In this document: in pieces, positions 11,366 to 23,030 of the stretch
Numbering within the stretch: the stretch's first letter is position 1
Layout of the letters: every line of letters starts with the position of its first letter
From: Gentiana macrophylla
Lineage: Eukaryota > Streptophyta > Magnoliopsida > Gentianales > Gentianaceae
Length of the DNA stretch: 64,000 nucleotides
Assembly: GCA_026214975.1 (NCBI GenBank)
Contig: JAOBSW010000506.1
Location: 1-64,000 of the forward strand
Reading direction: 5' to 3'
Notes under the pieces: generated by a model
Told to the model about the DNA's origin: nothing
The model's database searches: none
The model's input: only the letters and a program-made list of their open reading frames with translations
Translations under genes and position numbers: made by a program

Positions 11366-14300
11366 GAAATTCATGTTTTCTTCTTATTAACGAGTTCAAA
11401 TTTGTGATTTTCACTGGTAACGTGTTGTCCTTGTAGAAAAAATGTTTTTTTCCCTGATAACGAGTTGACATCGCCGGAAATTTGTGTTTTCCCATTATAA
11501 CGAGTAGAATTTTTTGTTTTTTCTTTGGTAAAGAGTTCGAATTCATGTTTTCTTCTTATTAACGAGTTCAAATTTGTGTTTTTCTCTGGTAACGAGTTGT
11601 CCTTGTAGAATAAATGTTTTTTTCCCTGATAACGAGTTTACATCGCCGGAAATTTGTGTTTACCCATTATAACGAGTAGAAATTTGTGTTTTTTCTTTGG
11701 TAACGAGTTCGAATTCATGTTTTCTTCTTATTAACGAGTTCGAATTCGTAATTTTTTTCTGGTAACGTGTTGTCCTTGCAGAAAAAAAATGTTTTTTTCC
11801 CTGATAACGAGTTGACATCGCCGGAAATTTGTGTTTTCCCATTATAACGAGTACAAATTTTTGTTTTTTCTTTGGTAACGATTTCGAATTCATGTTTTCT
11901 TCATATTAATGAGTTCAAATTTGTGTTTTTCTCTAGTAACGAGTTGTCCTTGTAGAAAAATTTTTCTTTTCCCTGATAACGAGTTGACATCGCTGGAAAT
12001 TTGTGTTTTCCCATTATAACGAGTAGAAATGTCTGTTTTTTCTTTGGTAACGAGTTCGAATTCATGATTTCTTCTTATTAACGAGTTCAAATTTGTGTTT
12101 TTCTCTGGTAACGAGTTATCCTTGTAGAAAAAATGTTTTTTTCCCTGATAACGAGTTGACATCGCCGGAAATTTGTGTTTTCCCATTATAACGAGAATAA
12201 ATTTTTGTTTTTACATTGGTAACGAGTTCGAATTCATGATTTCTTCTTATTAACGAGATCAAATTTGTGTTTTACTCTGGTAACGAGTTATCCTTGTAGA
12301 AAAAATGTTTTTTTCCCTGATAATGAGTTGACATCGCCGGAAATTTGAGTTTTCCTAATATAACGAGAATAAATTTTTGTTTTTTCTTAGTTAACGAGTT
12401 CGAATTCATGATTTCTTCTTATTAATGAGTTGAAATTTGTGTTTTTCTCTGGTAACGAGTTGTCCTTGTAGAAAAAATGTTTTTTTCCCTAATAACGAGT
12501 TGACATCGCCGGAAATTTGTGTTTTCCCATTCTAACGAGTAGAAATTTGTGTTTTTTCTTCCGTAACGAGTTCGAATTCATGTTTTCTTCTTATTAACGA
12601 GTTCAAATTTGTGATTTTATCTGGCAACGATGCCTTTTTCCCTGATAACGAGTTGACAACGCCAGAAATTAGTGTTTTCCATTATAACGAGTAGAAATTT
12701 TTGTTTTTTCTTTGGTAACGAGTTCGAATTCATGTTTTCTTCTTATTAACGAGTTCAAATTTGTGTTTTTCTCTGGTAATGAGTTGTCCTTGTAGAAAAA
12801 ATGTTTTTTTCCCTGATAACGAGTTAACATCGCTGGAAATTTGTGTTTTCCCATTATAACGAGTAGAAATTTGTGTTTTTTCTTTGGTAACGAGTTCGAA
12901 TTCATGTTTTCTTCTTATTAACGAGTTCAATTTTTATTTTCCTCTGGTAACAAGTTTTCCTTTTAGAAAAAATGTTTTTTTCCCTGATAACGAGTTGACA
13001 TCGCCGGAAATTTGTGTTTTCCCATTATAACGAGTAGAAATTTGTGCTTTTTCTTTGGTAACGAGTTCGAATTCATGTTTTCTTCTTATTAACGAGTTCA
13101 AATTTGTGATTTTCTCTGGTAACGTGTTGTCCTTGCAGAAAAAAATGATTTTTTCCCTGATAACGAGTTGACATCACCGGAAATTTGTGTTTTCCCATTA
13201 TAACGAGTAGAAAATTTTTTTTCTTTGGTAACGAGTTCGAATTCATGTTTTCCACTTATCAACGAGTTCAAATTTTTGTTTTCTCTGTAACGAGTTGTCC
13301 TTGTAGAAAAATGTTTTTTCCACGATAACGAGTTGACATCGCCGAAATTTGTGTTTTCCCATTATAACGAGTAGAGATTTGTGTTTTTTCTCCGGTAACG
13401 AGTTCGAATTCATGTTTACTTTTATTAACGAGTTCAAATTTGTTTTTTTCTCTGATAACGATTTTTCTTTATAGAAAAAATGTTTTTTTCCCTGATAACG
13501 AGTTGACATCGCCGGAAATTTGTGTTTTCCCATTATAACGAGTAGAAATTTGTGTTTTTTCTTTGGTAACGAGTTCGAATTCTTGTTTTCTTCTTATTAA
13601 CGAGTTGAAATTTGTGATTTTCTCTGGTAACGTGTTGTCCTTGCAAAAAAAATATTTTTTTCCCTGATAACGAGTTGACATCGCCGGAAATTTGTGTTTT
13701 CCCATTATAACGAGTAGAAATTTTTGTTTTTTCTTTGGTTTTTCCCTTGTAACGAGTTGACATCTCCGGAAATTTGTGTTTTCCCATTATAACGAGTAGA
13801 AATTTGTGTTTTTTCTTTGGTAACGTGTTCAAATTCATGTTTTATTCTTATTAACGTGTTCAAATTTGTGTTTTTCTCTTGTAACGAGTTGTCCTTGTAG
13901 AAAAAATGTTTTTTTCCTGATAACGAGTTGACATCGCCGGAAATTTGTGTTTTCCCATTATAACGAGTATAAATTTTTGTTTTTTCCTTGGTAACGAGTT
14001 CGAATTCATGTTTTCTTCTAATTAACGAGTTCAAATTTGTCTTTTTCCCTGGTAACGTGTTGTCCTTGTAGAAAAAATGTTTTTTTGCCTGATAACGAGT
14101 TGACATCGCCGGAAATTTGTGTTTTCCCATTATAACGAGTAGAAATTTGTGTTTTTTCTTTGGTAACGAGTTCGAATTCATGATTTCTTCTTATTAACGA
14201 GTTCAAATTTGTGTTTTTCTCTGGTAACGAGTTGTCCTTGTAGAATAAATATTTTTTTCCCTGATAACGAGTAGACATCGCCGGAAATTTGTGTTTTCCC

Positions 14301-15153
14301 ATTATAACGAGAATAAATTTTTGCTTTTTCTTTGGTAACGAGTTCAAATTCATGATTTCTTCTTATTAACGAGTTGAAATTTGTGTTTTTCTCTGGTAGC
14401 GAGTTGTCCTTGTAGAAAAAATGTTTTTTTCCCTGATAAAGAGTGGACATCGCCGGAAATTTGTGTTTTCCCATTCTAACGAGTAGAAATTTGTGTTTTT
14501 CTTCCGTAACGAGTTCGAATTCATGTTTTCTTCTAATTAACGAGTTCAAATTTGTGATTTTCTCTGGTAATGTGTTGTTCTTGCAGAAAAAATGTTTTTT
14601 TCCCTGATAATGAGTTGACAACGCCGGAAATTAGTGTTTTCCCATTATAACGAGTAGAAATTTTTGTTTTTTCTTTGGTAACGAGTTCGAATTCATGTTT
14701 TCTTCTTATTAACGAGTTCAAATTTGTGTTTTTCTCTGGTAACGAGTTGTCCTTGTAGAATAAATATTTTTTCCCTGATAACGAGTAGACATCGCCGGAA
14801 ATTTGTGTTTTACCATTATAACGAGAATAAATTTTTGTTTTTTCTTTGGTAACGAGTTCGAATTCATGATTTCTTCTTATTAACGAGTTGAAATTTGTGT
14901 TTTACTCTGGTAACGAGTTGTCCTTGTAGAAAAAATGTTTTTTTTTTCCTGATAACGAGTTGACATCGCCGGAAATTTGTGTTTTCCCATTCTAACGAGT
15001 AGAAATTTGTGTTTTTTCTTCCGTAACAAGTTCGAATTCATGTTTTATTCTTATTAACGAGTTCAAATTTGTGATTTTCTCTGGTAACGTGTTGTTCTTG
15101 CAGAAATTTTTTTTTTTCCCTGATAACGAGTTGACAACGCCGGAAATTAGTGT
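11366..15153 (+). repeat. 172-bp satellite array, right block
   Basis: About 22 monomers of the same satellite, in the same orientation as positions 1-4755, so this is one array split by the composite insert. A few monomers lack a subunit (for example near 12600-12660 and 13735-13760), consistent with unequal exchange in the array. The block stops in mid-monomer at 15153, where the LTR of Sirevirus A begins. Confidence 0.96.
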
Positions 15154-16852
15154 TGTTGGACTTATTTCTATGTTTTGATGATGAGTGCCATACTAGCTGT
15201 TATAGTGCAAAGGCAAAAAGATGTCTGGATCAATTGTATAGGTTTATTAGAGTTTGATTCATAAATAGGTTTGATCAAACAAGCACTGTAAATGGTCACC
15301 GACTTCGCTGCCAGACTAGTCTAGTCGATAGAGGTAGATAGGTCGATGAGACTAGTCAGAACTCTTTGAAGATCGAAGGGTGAGGTTCAAACTCGATTAT
15401 GTAGAAGGCTAAGGGATCAAACTTAGTAATTTAAGTCAAGGATATGGGATCAGATTTTAGGCAAGTCTGTGATGACCTAAACTGATCACATATACCTTGT
15501 GTAAAAGGTCTAAGTTCCATAAGTTGGATGATGTTTGGAACTTGGTTATAATTAAAAAGGTGTAATCTAACTTCACAAATAAAAGTTAGATAAAAGAGAT
15601 CAGCTGCATTGTATTTTATACACAGAAAATTGGAGTTCAGCAGACTGATATGTATCTCAGCAGACTGATGAACCTGCTGATATAATACCTCGATTATTTC
15701 AAGATTATTGGAAGATTACATGGATAGACAGCTGACCAACTACCTCGACTTATCAAAGAAATCAAAGGTCGAGATTAAAGAACATTGGGATGATTCATAT
15801 TTTTATCCATTGGATACAAGTCAAAGGGGTGATAGATCGCATCGTCAAAAGGAATTTCAGCGATGTTGTCGATCCTATGAATAGTGACATAATGCAAATC
15901 AGATAGGACAAAAACAAGAAACGGTTACATTTGAATTTCAAATACAAGTCACATGCATTCTTGCCTATAAATAGAGGACTTTCAACTCAGAAATAATAGG
16001 ATGAATTTTGGATAAACATTAAGAGAGAACTCTGAGCTGAAAAACACCCTGCTAAACTCACTGAGCATAAAGCTGCTGATCTAGAGAATTTCTTCAAGTG
16101 CATTTCAGATTCAAGCTACATCAAGATTACACACTTGAAGATCGCAAGTCGTTGATTATATCATCCTAATCCGTCGCCGCAATTGAATCTTATTTGATTC
16201 AATCTTTATTTTATAAAGAACTCTGCCGAAGAGGCAGTGAAGCATCTGTTTGGTGTGAAAGATCGTTGTTTGTGGTGGGGTGGTGAAGAGGCAATCCTAC
16301 CCTTCAAGGACAGTGGAAGACTAAGGAGCGAGCAATCCTACTGCTCCCGAGTTTTCAATTTGTGAAGCCATAGTTATTGGTGAAGGACAAACAACTTAGG
16401 AATCTTTGTAATGACAACATCAAAGATCTCTAGTGAATTTCCTCCAACATCACAGAGAAGAGTGGGTCGACAGATTAAACCACTGGAACCACTATAAAAT
16501 CGCCTACTTACTTTCAAAGATTTAAATTTTCGCACTTAGTTTATTTTGCACATCACCTCATCTTGAATCTAGCAATCAAATCACACACTTGCACTCATCG
16601 AGTATCTAATACTTAGTATCATATTTAACAACAAGTATTAAGGCTTAATTTTGATATAATTCCATTTGCACAAATTCAGCAAACTCAACTATCGATGAGA
16701 CTCTCTCGTTTATCGCCAGTTACTTAAGTCTCAGCCAGACTCTCTGAAGTATCGTGATTCTTTGAAGTTGCAATTTGTTAACTCCAAAGTTTTAAGTGTT
16801 AAGTTTATTCACCCCCCTCTAAACTTAACCAAAGCCTTTCAAGTGACCAACA
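15154..16852 (+). repeat. 5' LTR of Sirevirus A
   Basis: 1,699 bp, TGTTGGAC...GACCAACA, with 5-bp ends that pair as TGTTG/CAACA. It begins inside a satellite monomer. It is closely related to the two LTRs of Sirevirus B. It includes a palindromic AGACTAGTCT (about 15332), a run of CAGCAGACTGAT-like repeats (about 15640-15680) and a TATA box. Confidence 0.92.
15966..15973 (+). promoter_or_regulatory. TATA box, Sirevirus A LTR
   Basis: TATAAATA about 810 bp into the LTR, conserved in both LTRs of Sirevirus B. It marks the likely U3/R border. Confidence 0.75.
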
Positions 16853-16854
16853 AT

Positions 16855-16866
16855 TGGTATCGAGCA
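16855..16866 (+). other. Primer-binding site, tRNA-iMet type (Sirevirus A)
   Basis: TGGTATCGAGC, two bases after the LTR, against the plant iMet complement TGGTATCAGAGC. The only change is at the CAG, the site class that differs throughout this window between sister copies. Confidence 0.8.
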
Positions 16867-16955
16867 AAGGCTTCGCTCAAGTAATCCTACTTGTTGTGCT
16901 TGTGAAAATTCTTTGAAACTTTCTTTCAAGTTCTTGATTTTCAAAGACTTGCATC

Positions 16956-17039
16956 ATGGACAACACCCGGTATGCTAGAACTATGTCGATGTGTTCTCTT
17001 GATAGATTTGATGAGTATAAACGTCGAATGCGGGCATCT
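16956..17039 (+). pseudogene. gag: Sirevirus A gag, 5' fragment
   Basis: Opens with ATG at 16956 and encodes 28 codons (MDNTRYARTMSM...) before Sirevirus B begins at 17040. The frame resumes at 42261. Sirevirus B has the same gag start at 40444 on its own strand, which supports this ATG as the genuine start. The leader between PBS and ATG is about 90 bp. Confidence 0.8.
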
Positions 17040-18734
17040 TGTTGGTCCCTTGAAAAGGCTTTGGTTAAGTTTAGAGGGGGTGAATAAACTTAACACTTAA
17101 AACTTTGGAGTTAACAAATTCGCAACTTCGATCTCGATACTTGAGTCTCTTTGAGACTTTGAGAGCCTCACGATAAACAATGAGTTCATCGATAGTTGAG
17201 TTTCTTTGAATTTATGCAGCGGAATAATATCAAAATTAAGCCTTAATACTTGTTGGTAAATATGATACTAAGTATTAGATACTCAGTAGTGCAGGTGTGT
17301 GATTTCAGTTGCTAGATTCAGTAGGTTGATGTATAAAATAAACTAAGTGCTGAAAGTAAATGCTGAAAGTAAATAGTCGATTTTATAGTGGTTCCAGTGA
17401 TGTAATCCTGTCACCCACTCTTCTCTCGTGATGTTGGAGGAAATTCACTAGAGATCTTTGATGCAGCTTTTACAAAGATTCCTAAGTTGTTTGTCCTTCA
17501 CCAATAGCTATGGCTTCACAAACTGAAAACTGGGAACAGGTAGGATTGCTGCTCCTGAGTCTTCCAATGGTCCTTGAAGGGTAGGATTGCCTCTTCACCA
17601 GCCTCCACCACATCCAACGATCTTTCACACCTAACAGATGCTTCACTGTCTTCAGCAGATTCTTTATAAAATAAAGATTGAATCAAATAGATTATTCTCA
17701 TTTGCAAAGAGCTTGATTAGGATGATGTAATCAGCAGACTTGCGATCTTCAAGTGTGTATGCTTGATGCGCTTTGAACATGTAATGCACTTGAAGATTTT
17801 CTAGATCAGCAACCTTATGCTCAGTAAGTTCAGCAGGGTGTTTTTCAGCTCAGATTTATCACTTAAAGTTTTTCCAAAATTCATCATCTTTTTCTGAGTT
17901 GAAGGTCCTCTATTTATAGGCAAGAATGCATGTGACTGTATTTGAATTTCAAATGTGACCGTTCTTGTTTTTGTCCCATCCGATTTGCATTCTCATCACT
18001 ATTCATAAGACGACACATCATCGAATTCCTTTTGATGATCGCATCTGGCCCACCCGCTTGACTTGTATCCAATGGATAAAAATAGAGATCATCCCAACGT
18101 CTTTTAATCTCACCTTTGATTTTCTTGATAAGTCGAGGTAGTTGGCTGTCCTTATCCATGTAATCTTCCAATAAACTTGAATTAATCGAGGTATCATATC
18201 GCGAGTTCATAAGTCTCTATTGAAGTACTAATCGATCTGCATTGATCATCATATTTCGTATGTAAAATATAATGCAATTGATTACTTTTATCTAACTTTT
18301 ATTTGTGAAGTTAGATTACATCATTTTAATTATAACCAAGTTCCAAACATCATCCAACTTATGGAACTTAGACCTTACACATTAAGGTATATGTAATCGA
18401 TTTAGGTCATCACAGACTTGCCTAAATTCTCGATTCCATATCCTTGACTTTAAATACTAAGTTTGATCCCTTAGCCTTCATTTCATCGAGTTTGAACCTC
18501 ACCTTGATCTTCGATCTTGGCGAGTTTCGACTAGTCTCATCGACCTATCTACCCCCTCGACGACTAGACCATCTCTTGATATCAATCGGCGATCCTTTAC
18601 AAATGCTTGTTTGATCAAACCTGTTTATGAATCAAACTCTAATAAACCTATACATTTGATCTAGACATCTTTTGCCTTTGCACTATAACGGCTAGTATGG
18701 CACTCATCATCAAAACTAAGAAATAAGTCCAACA
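17040..18734 (-). repeat. 3' LTR of Sirevirus B
   Basis: About 1,695 bp, TGTTG...CAACA ends. It differs from the 5' LTR (40551-42260) largely by small changes at CAG/CTG positions, suggesting a fairly recent insertion. Confidence 0.93.
17911..17918 (-). promoter_or_regulatory. TATA box, Sirevirus B 3' LTR
   Basis: TATAAATA on the minus strand, matching the positions in Sirevirus A and in B's 5' LTR. Confidence 0.65.
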
Positions 18735-18748
18735 ATTTCCCCTTTTGG
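18735..18748 (-). other. Polypurine tract of Sirevirus B
   Basis: On the minus strand CCAAAAGGGGAAAT lies directly before the TGTTGGACTT start of the 3' LTR, a junction typical of Sireviruses. Confidence 0.85.
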
Positions 18749-18956
18749 TGATGATGCCACTACCTCACCTAATCAAAGAAAGCAAAAGATTAAGACAAAA
18801 TAGAACAAGTACTCATCTTTCATTAAGAATCATTTGTTCAAAGCTATTACAAACTAGATACAAAGAAAGATAAGGTAATGTAAGTATCTTCGATCTATTG
18901 TCTCTTTTCTCTTTCTTGTCCGGCCTTCTCAAACTTGCTCTTGATAGGCTCGACGA

Positions 18957-20596
18957 TCATTCTATCATATCCCTCATCCATTCATTTTCAATCAGTGTAA
19001 AATCAATGTAGGGATTAACTTGTTTCCACCAGTTCCATGCTTCAGGGAGGATAAGATTAATTTCATTCACTCTGAATCCAAACTTCATATACAGCTCCTT
19101 GAATTCATCCAGTGAGTCCCTTGCTTTTGTAATAGGTAGCACCTTATCACCTTTGCTACTTCTTCTGCCTCTGTTGCTTGCCCTTAAGGCTCCGATTCTT
19201 GCTTCCCAAAATTTCAAACCCAAGAAAGAGTTAAGACCTTCATGAAACCCCATGTCATGATAAGGTCTCCTCCTGTTGTAGTACTCTTTCTTGTACTGTC
19301 TAAAAAGATCATCAGTGAGTTGAACTCTGCCAGGTGCAGGTTTCCTGAAAGCATTAGTGTCATCTGTCCATCTCTTCTGTGCAAAGAGTCTTGCAGCCTC
19401 CTTTGCTGCAGCTGATTGGACCTCTTCCCCCTTAGTGACATCATCAACAAAACGGGATATAAGGCCATGAATACCTTCTTGTGATACTATCACTCTATTC
19501 AAATGACCTTCCATAGTTCCAGTTCTAGTATCAATAGCAGTGATCCTGGATTGCAATGTTTCCTCCAGTCTGTTGATCCTTTCAGTAAGTTTGGGATCAG
19601 TGCACAGAGAGTTCTTTGTGGCAAAGAAGAGAGCTCAAGAGTTTAGGTGTTGCAGCAAGGTTGTCAAGTTTCTGATGGATAGAAATAAATTGATCTTTCA
19701 GAAATTGATCTTTTGCAATATTTCCAACCTTGATGCCCCTCACATCTAATATCAGACCATTCACAGCATTCTGAGTACATGTGAAGTTTGAAGCAACTGT
19801 GGTAGTAGATTGTCTGTGTTCATTTACCATCTTCATCAGTTCTTCAAATCTCTCTTCCTGTCTATCCAGTTGTGTCCTCAACTGTTGCATATCATGCCTT
19901 ACAGTTCTTAACTCATTTAGTACTTCAACTGGTACTTCACTGGTCATCCTTCCACCAGTGACTTCATCAGTAGGCTCCTCCACATTGTACTGTGGCCTCT
20001 GATTTCTTATTACCATTGCCCTACTCCTATCCAGTCCAGCAGGGTTAGGTCCTTAATATTCATCCAGGATAGGATCAATGGCAGGTTCTTCAAAAACAGG
20101 TATAAATGCCTGAGGTGGATCAACATCAATATTTTCTTCTTCAGGCACCTGAAATTCCTCATCACTGAAGTCAAAGTCCAAAGAATTGCTCATCTTCATT
20201 AACAAAGATCTCACGACTATCTTTCCTTCAAAGTGGTCTTGCCTCCAGAAGGCTCCACTACAGCAGCCTCAACAACAGCAGGGGTTTCCTCCAAACCCAA
20301 ATCAGGTTCCAACCTTTGTCCAGGTGGTGTTTGAGACTCAGCAGCCTGCACCTCCTGTTCCAACCTTTGTCCAGGTGCTGTTTGTAGCCCAGCAACCTGT
20401 ACCTCCTCTTCAATTCCTTGTGGATTGAATATATTGTCATTATCCACTTGGAAACCTTCAGTATGACCAATCTTGTGCAGGATGATGGCAGATTTAGTAA
20501 GAGTGTCCTCAAAGTCAAATCCATCCTGATATTCAATGGATTCCTCTGAACTGACACTAGGTTCAATGAAATCAATAACCTTCTCTCCATCCAAAT
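18957..20596 (-). pseudogene. Post-pol (env-position) ORF of Sirevirus B, 3' part
   Basis: C-terminal portion of the long ORF after pol, cut off from its 5' part (32068-34319) by Athila 1. Open pieces are 20217-20594, 19597-20016 and 18957-19556, ending at a TGA at 18957-18959. The first piece is acidic and proline-rich with an internal repeat (TAPGQRLE, then TPPGQRLE). The second has a likely coiled coil (LRTQLDRQEERFEELMKMV). The last is helical and basic (FRQYKKEYYNRRRPYHD) and ends NEWMRDMIE. No signal peptide or membrane segment is visible, so 'envelope' describes the position in Sireviruses, not a shown function. Confidence 0.75.
20592..20596. other. Target-site duplication of Athila 1, left
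   Basis: CAAAT, matched exactly by 32068-32072 on the other side. It confirms the insertion boundaries and that Athila 1 is a complete, unrearranged insertion. Confidence 0.93.
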
Positions 20597-22170
20597 TGTT
20601 AAGGCCATATTTATATGATTATTAAGGGTTATTGCATTATTATTTTCCCCACATTTGCGTAATTTGCATAAGAATTAAGGGTTTAAGTGTAATTATTGAA
20701 TAAAGATGATTTTAAGAAGGTTGTATGCAAAATTGATGATTTTAAGTGTTGATTTAATGGAATTATTATTATTTGGATTTTATTACGTTTTTGCATTGTT
20801 TATTTATCATGTAGGTGTTGATTTCCGTGCATATAATGAGGATAAATGAAGCTCAAGTCGAATTATAAGAGATAGAGTTGGAATTGGCTTGAAGAAATTG
20901 GATAAAGATGATGAAATCCGACCTCAAAGCGATCCAATGAAGCGTCGCATCCCGTCCACTGGGACGGGCGTTTGATTTCATGGACGAGCGCCCGTGAGAG
21001 AGGAAATCACATACTGAGAGTTTGGACGCAGCATGGACGGGCGTCTCAGAGCAAAGTCAAGATCCACCAGACGGGCGCCCACAAGACTGCATTTAGCGTC
21101 CGTTGCCGACTTAACCCTAGCCGACATCAAAAAATTATATATATAAGCTGAGCCTCCCAACCCTAATTCATATACCACATAATTAAGATCGCAATTTTAC
21201 ACCAAAAAGCTGCGGCGGAACCCTAATTCCATAGAGATGAACTTTCCAATCCAACAATCATCTTCAACATGATTGTTGGCTAAAAGCCTGCAGTGAGTCG
21301 ACGGAGGAAGCTCATCAACAACACAAACCAACTAGAGAGTTCGATGCTTATGTGTAGTGAGTTTATTTCATAGTTTTTCATTACTTTGGATCTGTTTTAT
21401 GTTGTTTAAGTTTTATTGAATTAAGGTTTGATGAAACGATCTATGTTTAATTTATGCTTGAATAAATTTATGAAAGTATGTTTATTTAAGTTCTCTTTTA
21501 TTCAAAGTAATGCATCTAATTGTGTTTTAAGAGATTATGCATGATTAGTTGAGTAAGAGTTTGGAGACAACCTCGTGATTTCGTGTTGATTGCATGTTTA
21601 GTTTATTTGAAAAGATAAACGAAACCTTAGGAATTTGATTAAAGATATTTGATTGAATTCGTGAATAAATCACTACTAAAAACTATGTTTTAAATCATCA
21701 TCTAGTTGAGTTGTTGGTTGATGGGTGGAATCTGATCGTCTTGCTGTGTTTCCCTTTATTGTTTCTTAATCGAATCATTAGTTAAGTTTTATAAACCCTA
21801 ATTTTCTGCTGTTTTCCTGCACGTTTCTGCTTCAGTTCATAATCAGACGTTCGTCCTCAATAGCGGACGCCCGTCCATTAGGTTTAGTTTTCAGACGCTC
21901 GTTCACTTTAGTGGGACGCCGTCCGTATTCTTCGTTTTCTTATTATTTTTCGCTTGTTTTTGTTTCTGCTTTAGTTTCAATTCTTAGGTTTAGGTTTTAG
22001 TTAGTTTCGACTTTAGTTTAGATAGATAATTGTGACATAATTGATATAGATTTATATTTGAATCTGATAAACATTCCACTTCTCAGGGCGACCCGTAAAC
22101 ACCCTATACTACGATCCTTATACTTGGGGTGTTTCGGTTTATAAATTATAAAACTAGTTTTTACCGAACA
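20597..22170 (+). repeat. 5' LTR of Athila 1
   Basis: 1,574 bp, TGTTAAGG...ACCGAACA. Near-identical to 30492-32067. Four GACGGGCG-like motifs lie within 200 bp upstream of the TATA box, with inverted CGCCCGTCC-type copies downstream near 21850-21930. Confidence 0.96.
21136..21146 (+). promoter_or_regulatory. TATA box, Athila 1 5' LTR
   Basis: TATATATATAA about 540 bp into the LTR. The matching 3' LTR site is TATATATA at 31032-31039. Confidence 0.7.
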
Positions 22171-22176
22171 AGTTTT

Positions 22177-22192
22177 TGGCGCCGTTGCCGGG
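22177..22192 (+). other. Primer-binding site, tRNA-Asp (Athila 1)
   Basis: TGGCGCCGTTGCCGGG, 6 bases after the LTR, complementary to the 3' end of plant tRNA-Asp over 16 bases. It is characteristic of Athila-type elements. Confidence 0.9.
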
Positions 22193-23030
22193 AGTCGGTA
22201 ACGGTTGTCGGATTCTATTTAGGACAATTTTCAGAGTCAAAGGATCGCTTTTAGCACGCGTAACTTTCGGCTCGAGTGTCCGCTTTGGAACGCAGACCCC
22301 AATTCGAAAGCTCGCCCGACGCCGACGACGTGGTGAACCGCCAAGGCCGTTCAGTGCGTTTTCGAGGTCAAAATCCACTGTTTTCCCCTCCTTTTGGCCC
22401 TAGAAGATTTCAACACGTTTTTTTTACCGTCTTAGTGTTTTTCTTGTTTTTAAACTTTTCGTAGGTAAGTTTCTTTTCCAGTTTCGTTTAATTTTAGGAT
22501 TACATTTATTACTGTTTTATTTTATTTGATTTTCTATCAATTATTTTCCTTATTTTTTTTATATAGCTTAGATCTGTTTCCGTAATTATAGATTTGTTTG
22601 ACTTTATTTCCATAAGTCTTTTCGCTTTTATTTTTATCTCGCTTTTAATTTCGTAACCTTAGTTTTTAGGTTTTCAGATCAACGAAAGCGTTCAACAACT
22701 TGAACGCCCGCCCACCTCATTCTGTCCTCTCGAACGAACGTTCATTCAAATCAACGAAGCGTTCGATTCAACTAACGCCCACTAACACCGGACGCCGATT
22801 CGATCTGCTCAATCATCACTTCTTTTCTTTCTTCTCTTTTCTTCTCTTTTCTTTTCTCCTCTAAACCATCTAATCTTTTCTAAACTGTTTCTAATCAACC
22901 CCAAAGGGTTGATTTTTCCTTTTCCTTTCTTCTTGGTTTATGCAAACGAGAAGTAAGAAGGACTTCGATCTTTGATCCCCGAGCACGAACGATCTATCCT
23001 AGAAGAAGGCTTCTCCACGATTTGGACAAA
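22193..23030 (+). other. 5' leader of Athila 1
   Basis: About 840 bp of non-coding leader between PBS and gag ATG. It contains pyrimidine-rich stretches (22815-22870) and further AACGCCCG/GAACG motifs (22680-22800) like those in the LTR. Short open frames here overlap the PBS and look incidental. Confidence 0.7.

Noticed and set aside
1..15153. Many open frames of 60-158 codons on the minus strand encoding a repeated Lys/Asn/Phe-rich peptide
   Set aside because: They follow the satellite period, which is not a multiple of three, so the same words recur in rotating frames. No start context or domain supports translation.
20187..20428. Proline/glutamine-rich + strand ORF
   Set aside because: Antisense to the proline-rich repeat of Sirevirus B's post-pol ORF, whose minus-strand frame is longer and continues on both sides.
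22177..22192. tRNA-Asp gene fragment
   Set aside because: Only 16-18 bases complementary to the tRNA 3' end are present, right after an LTR; this is a primer site, not a tRNA gene. The same holds at 49757.
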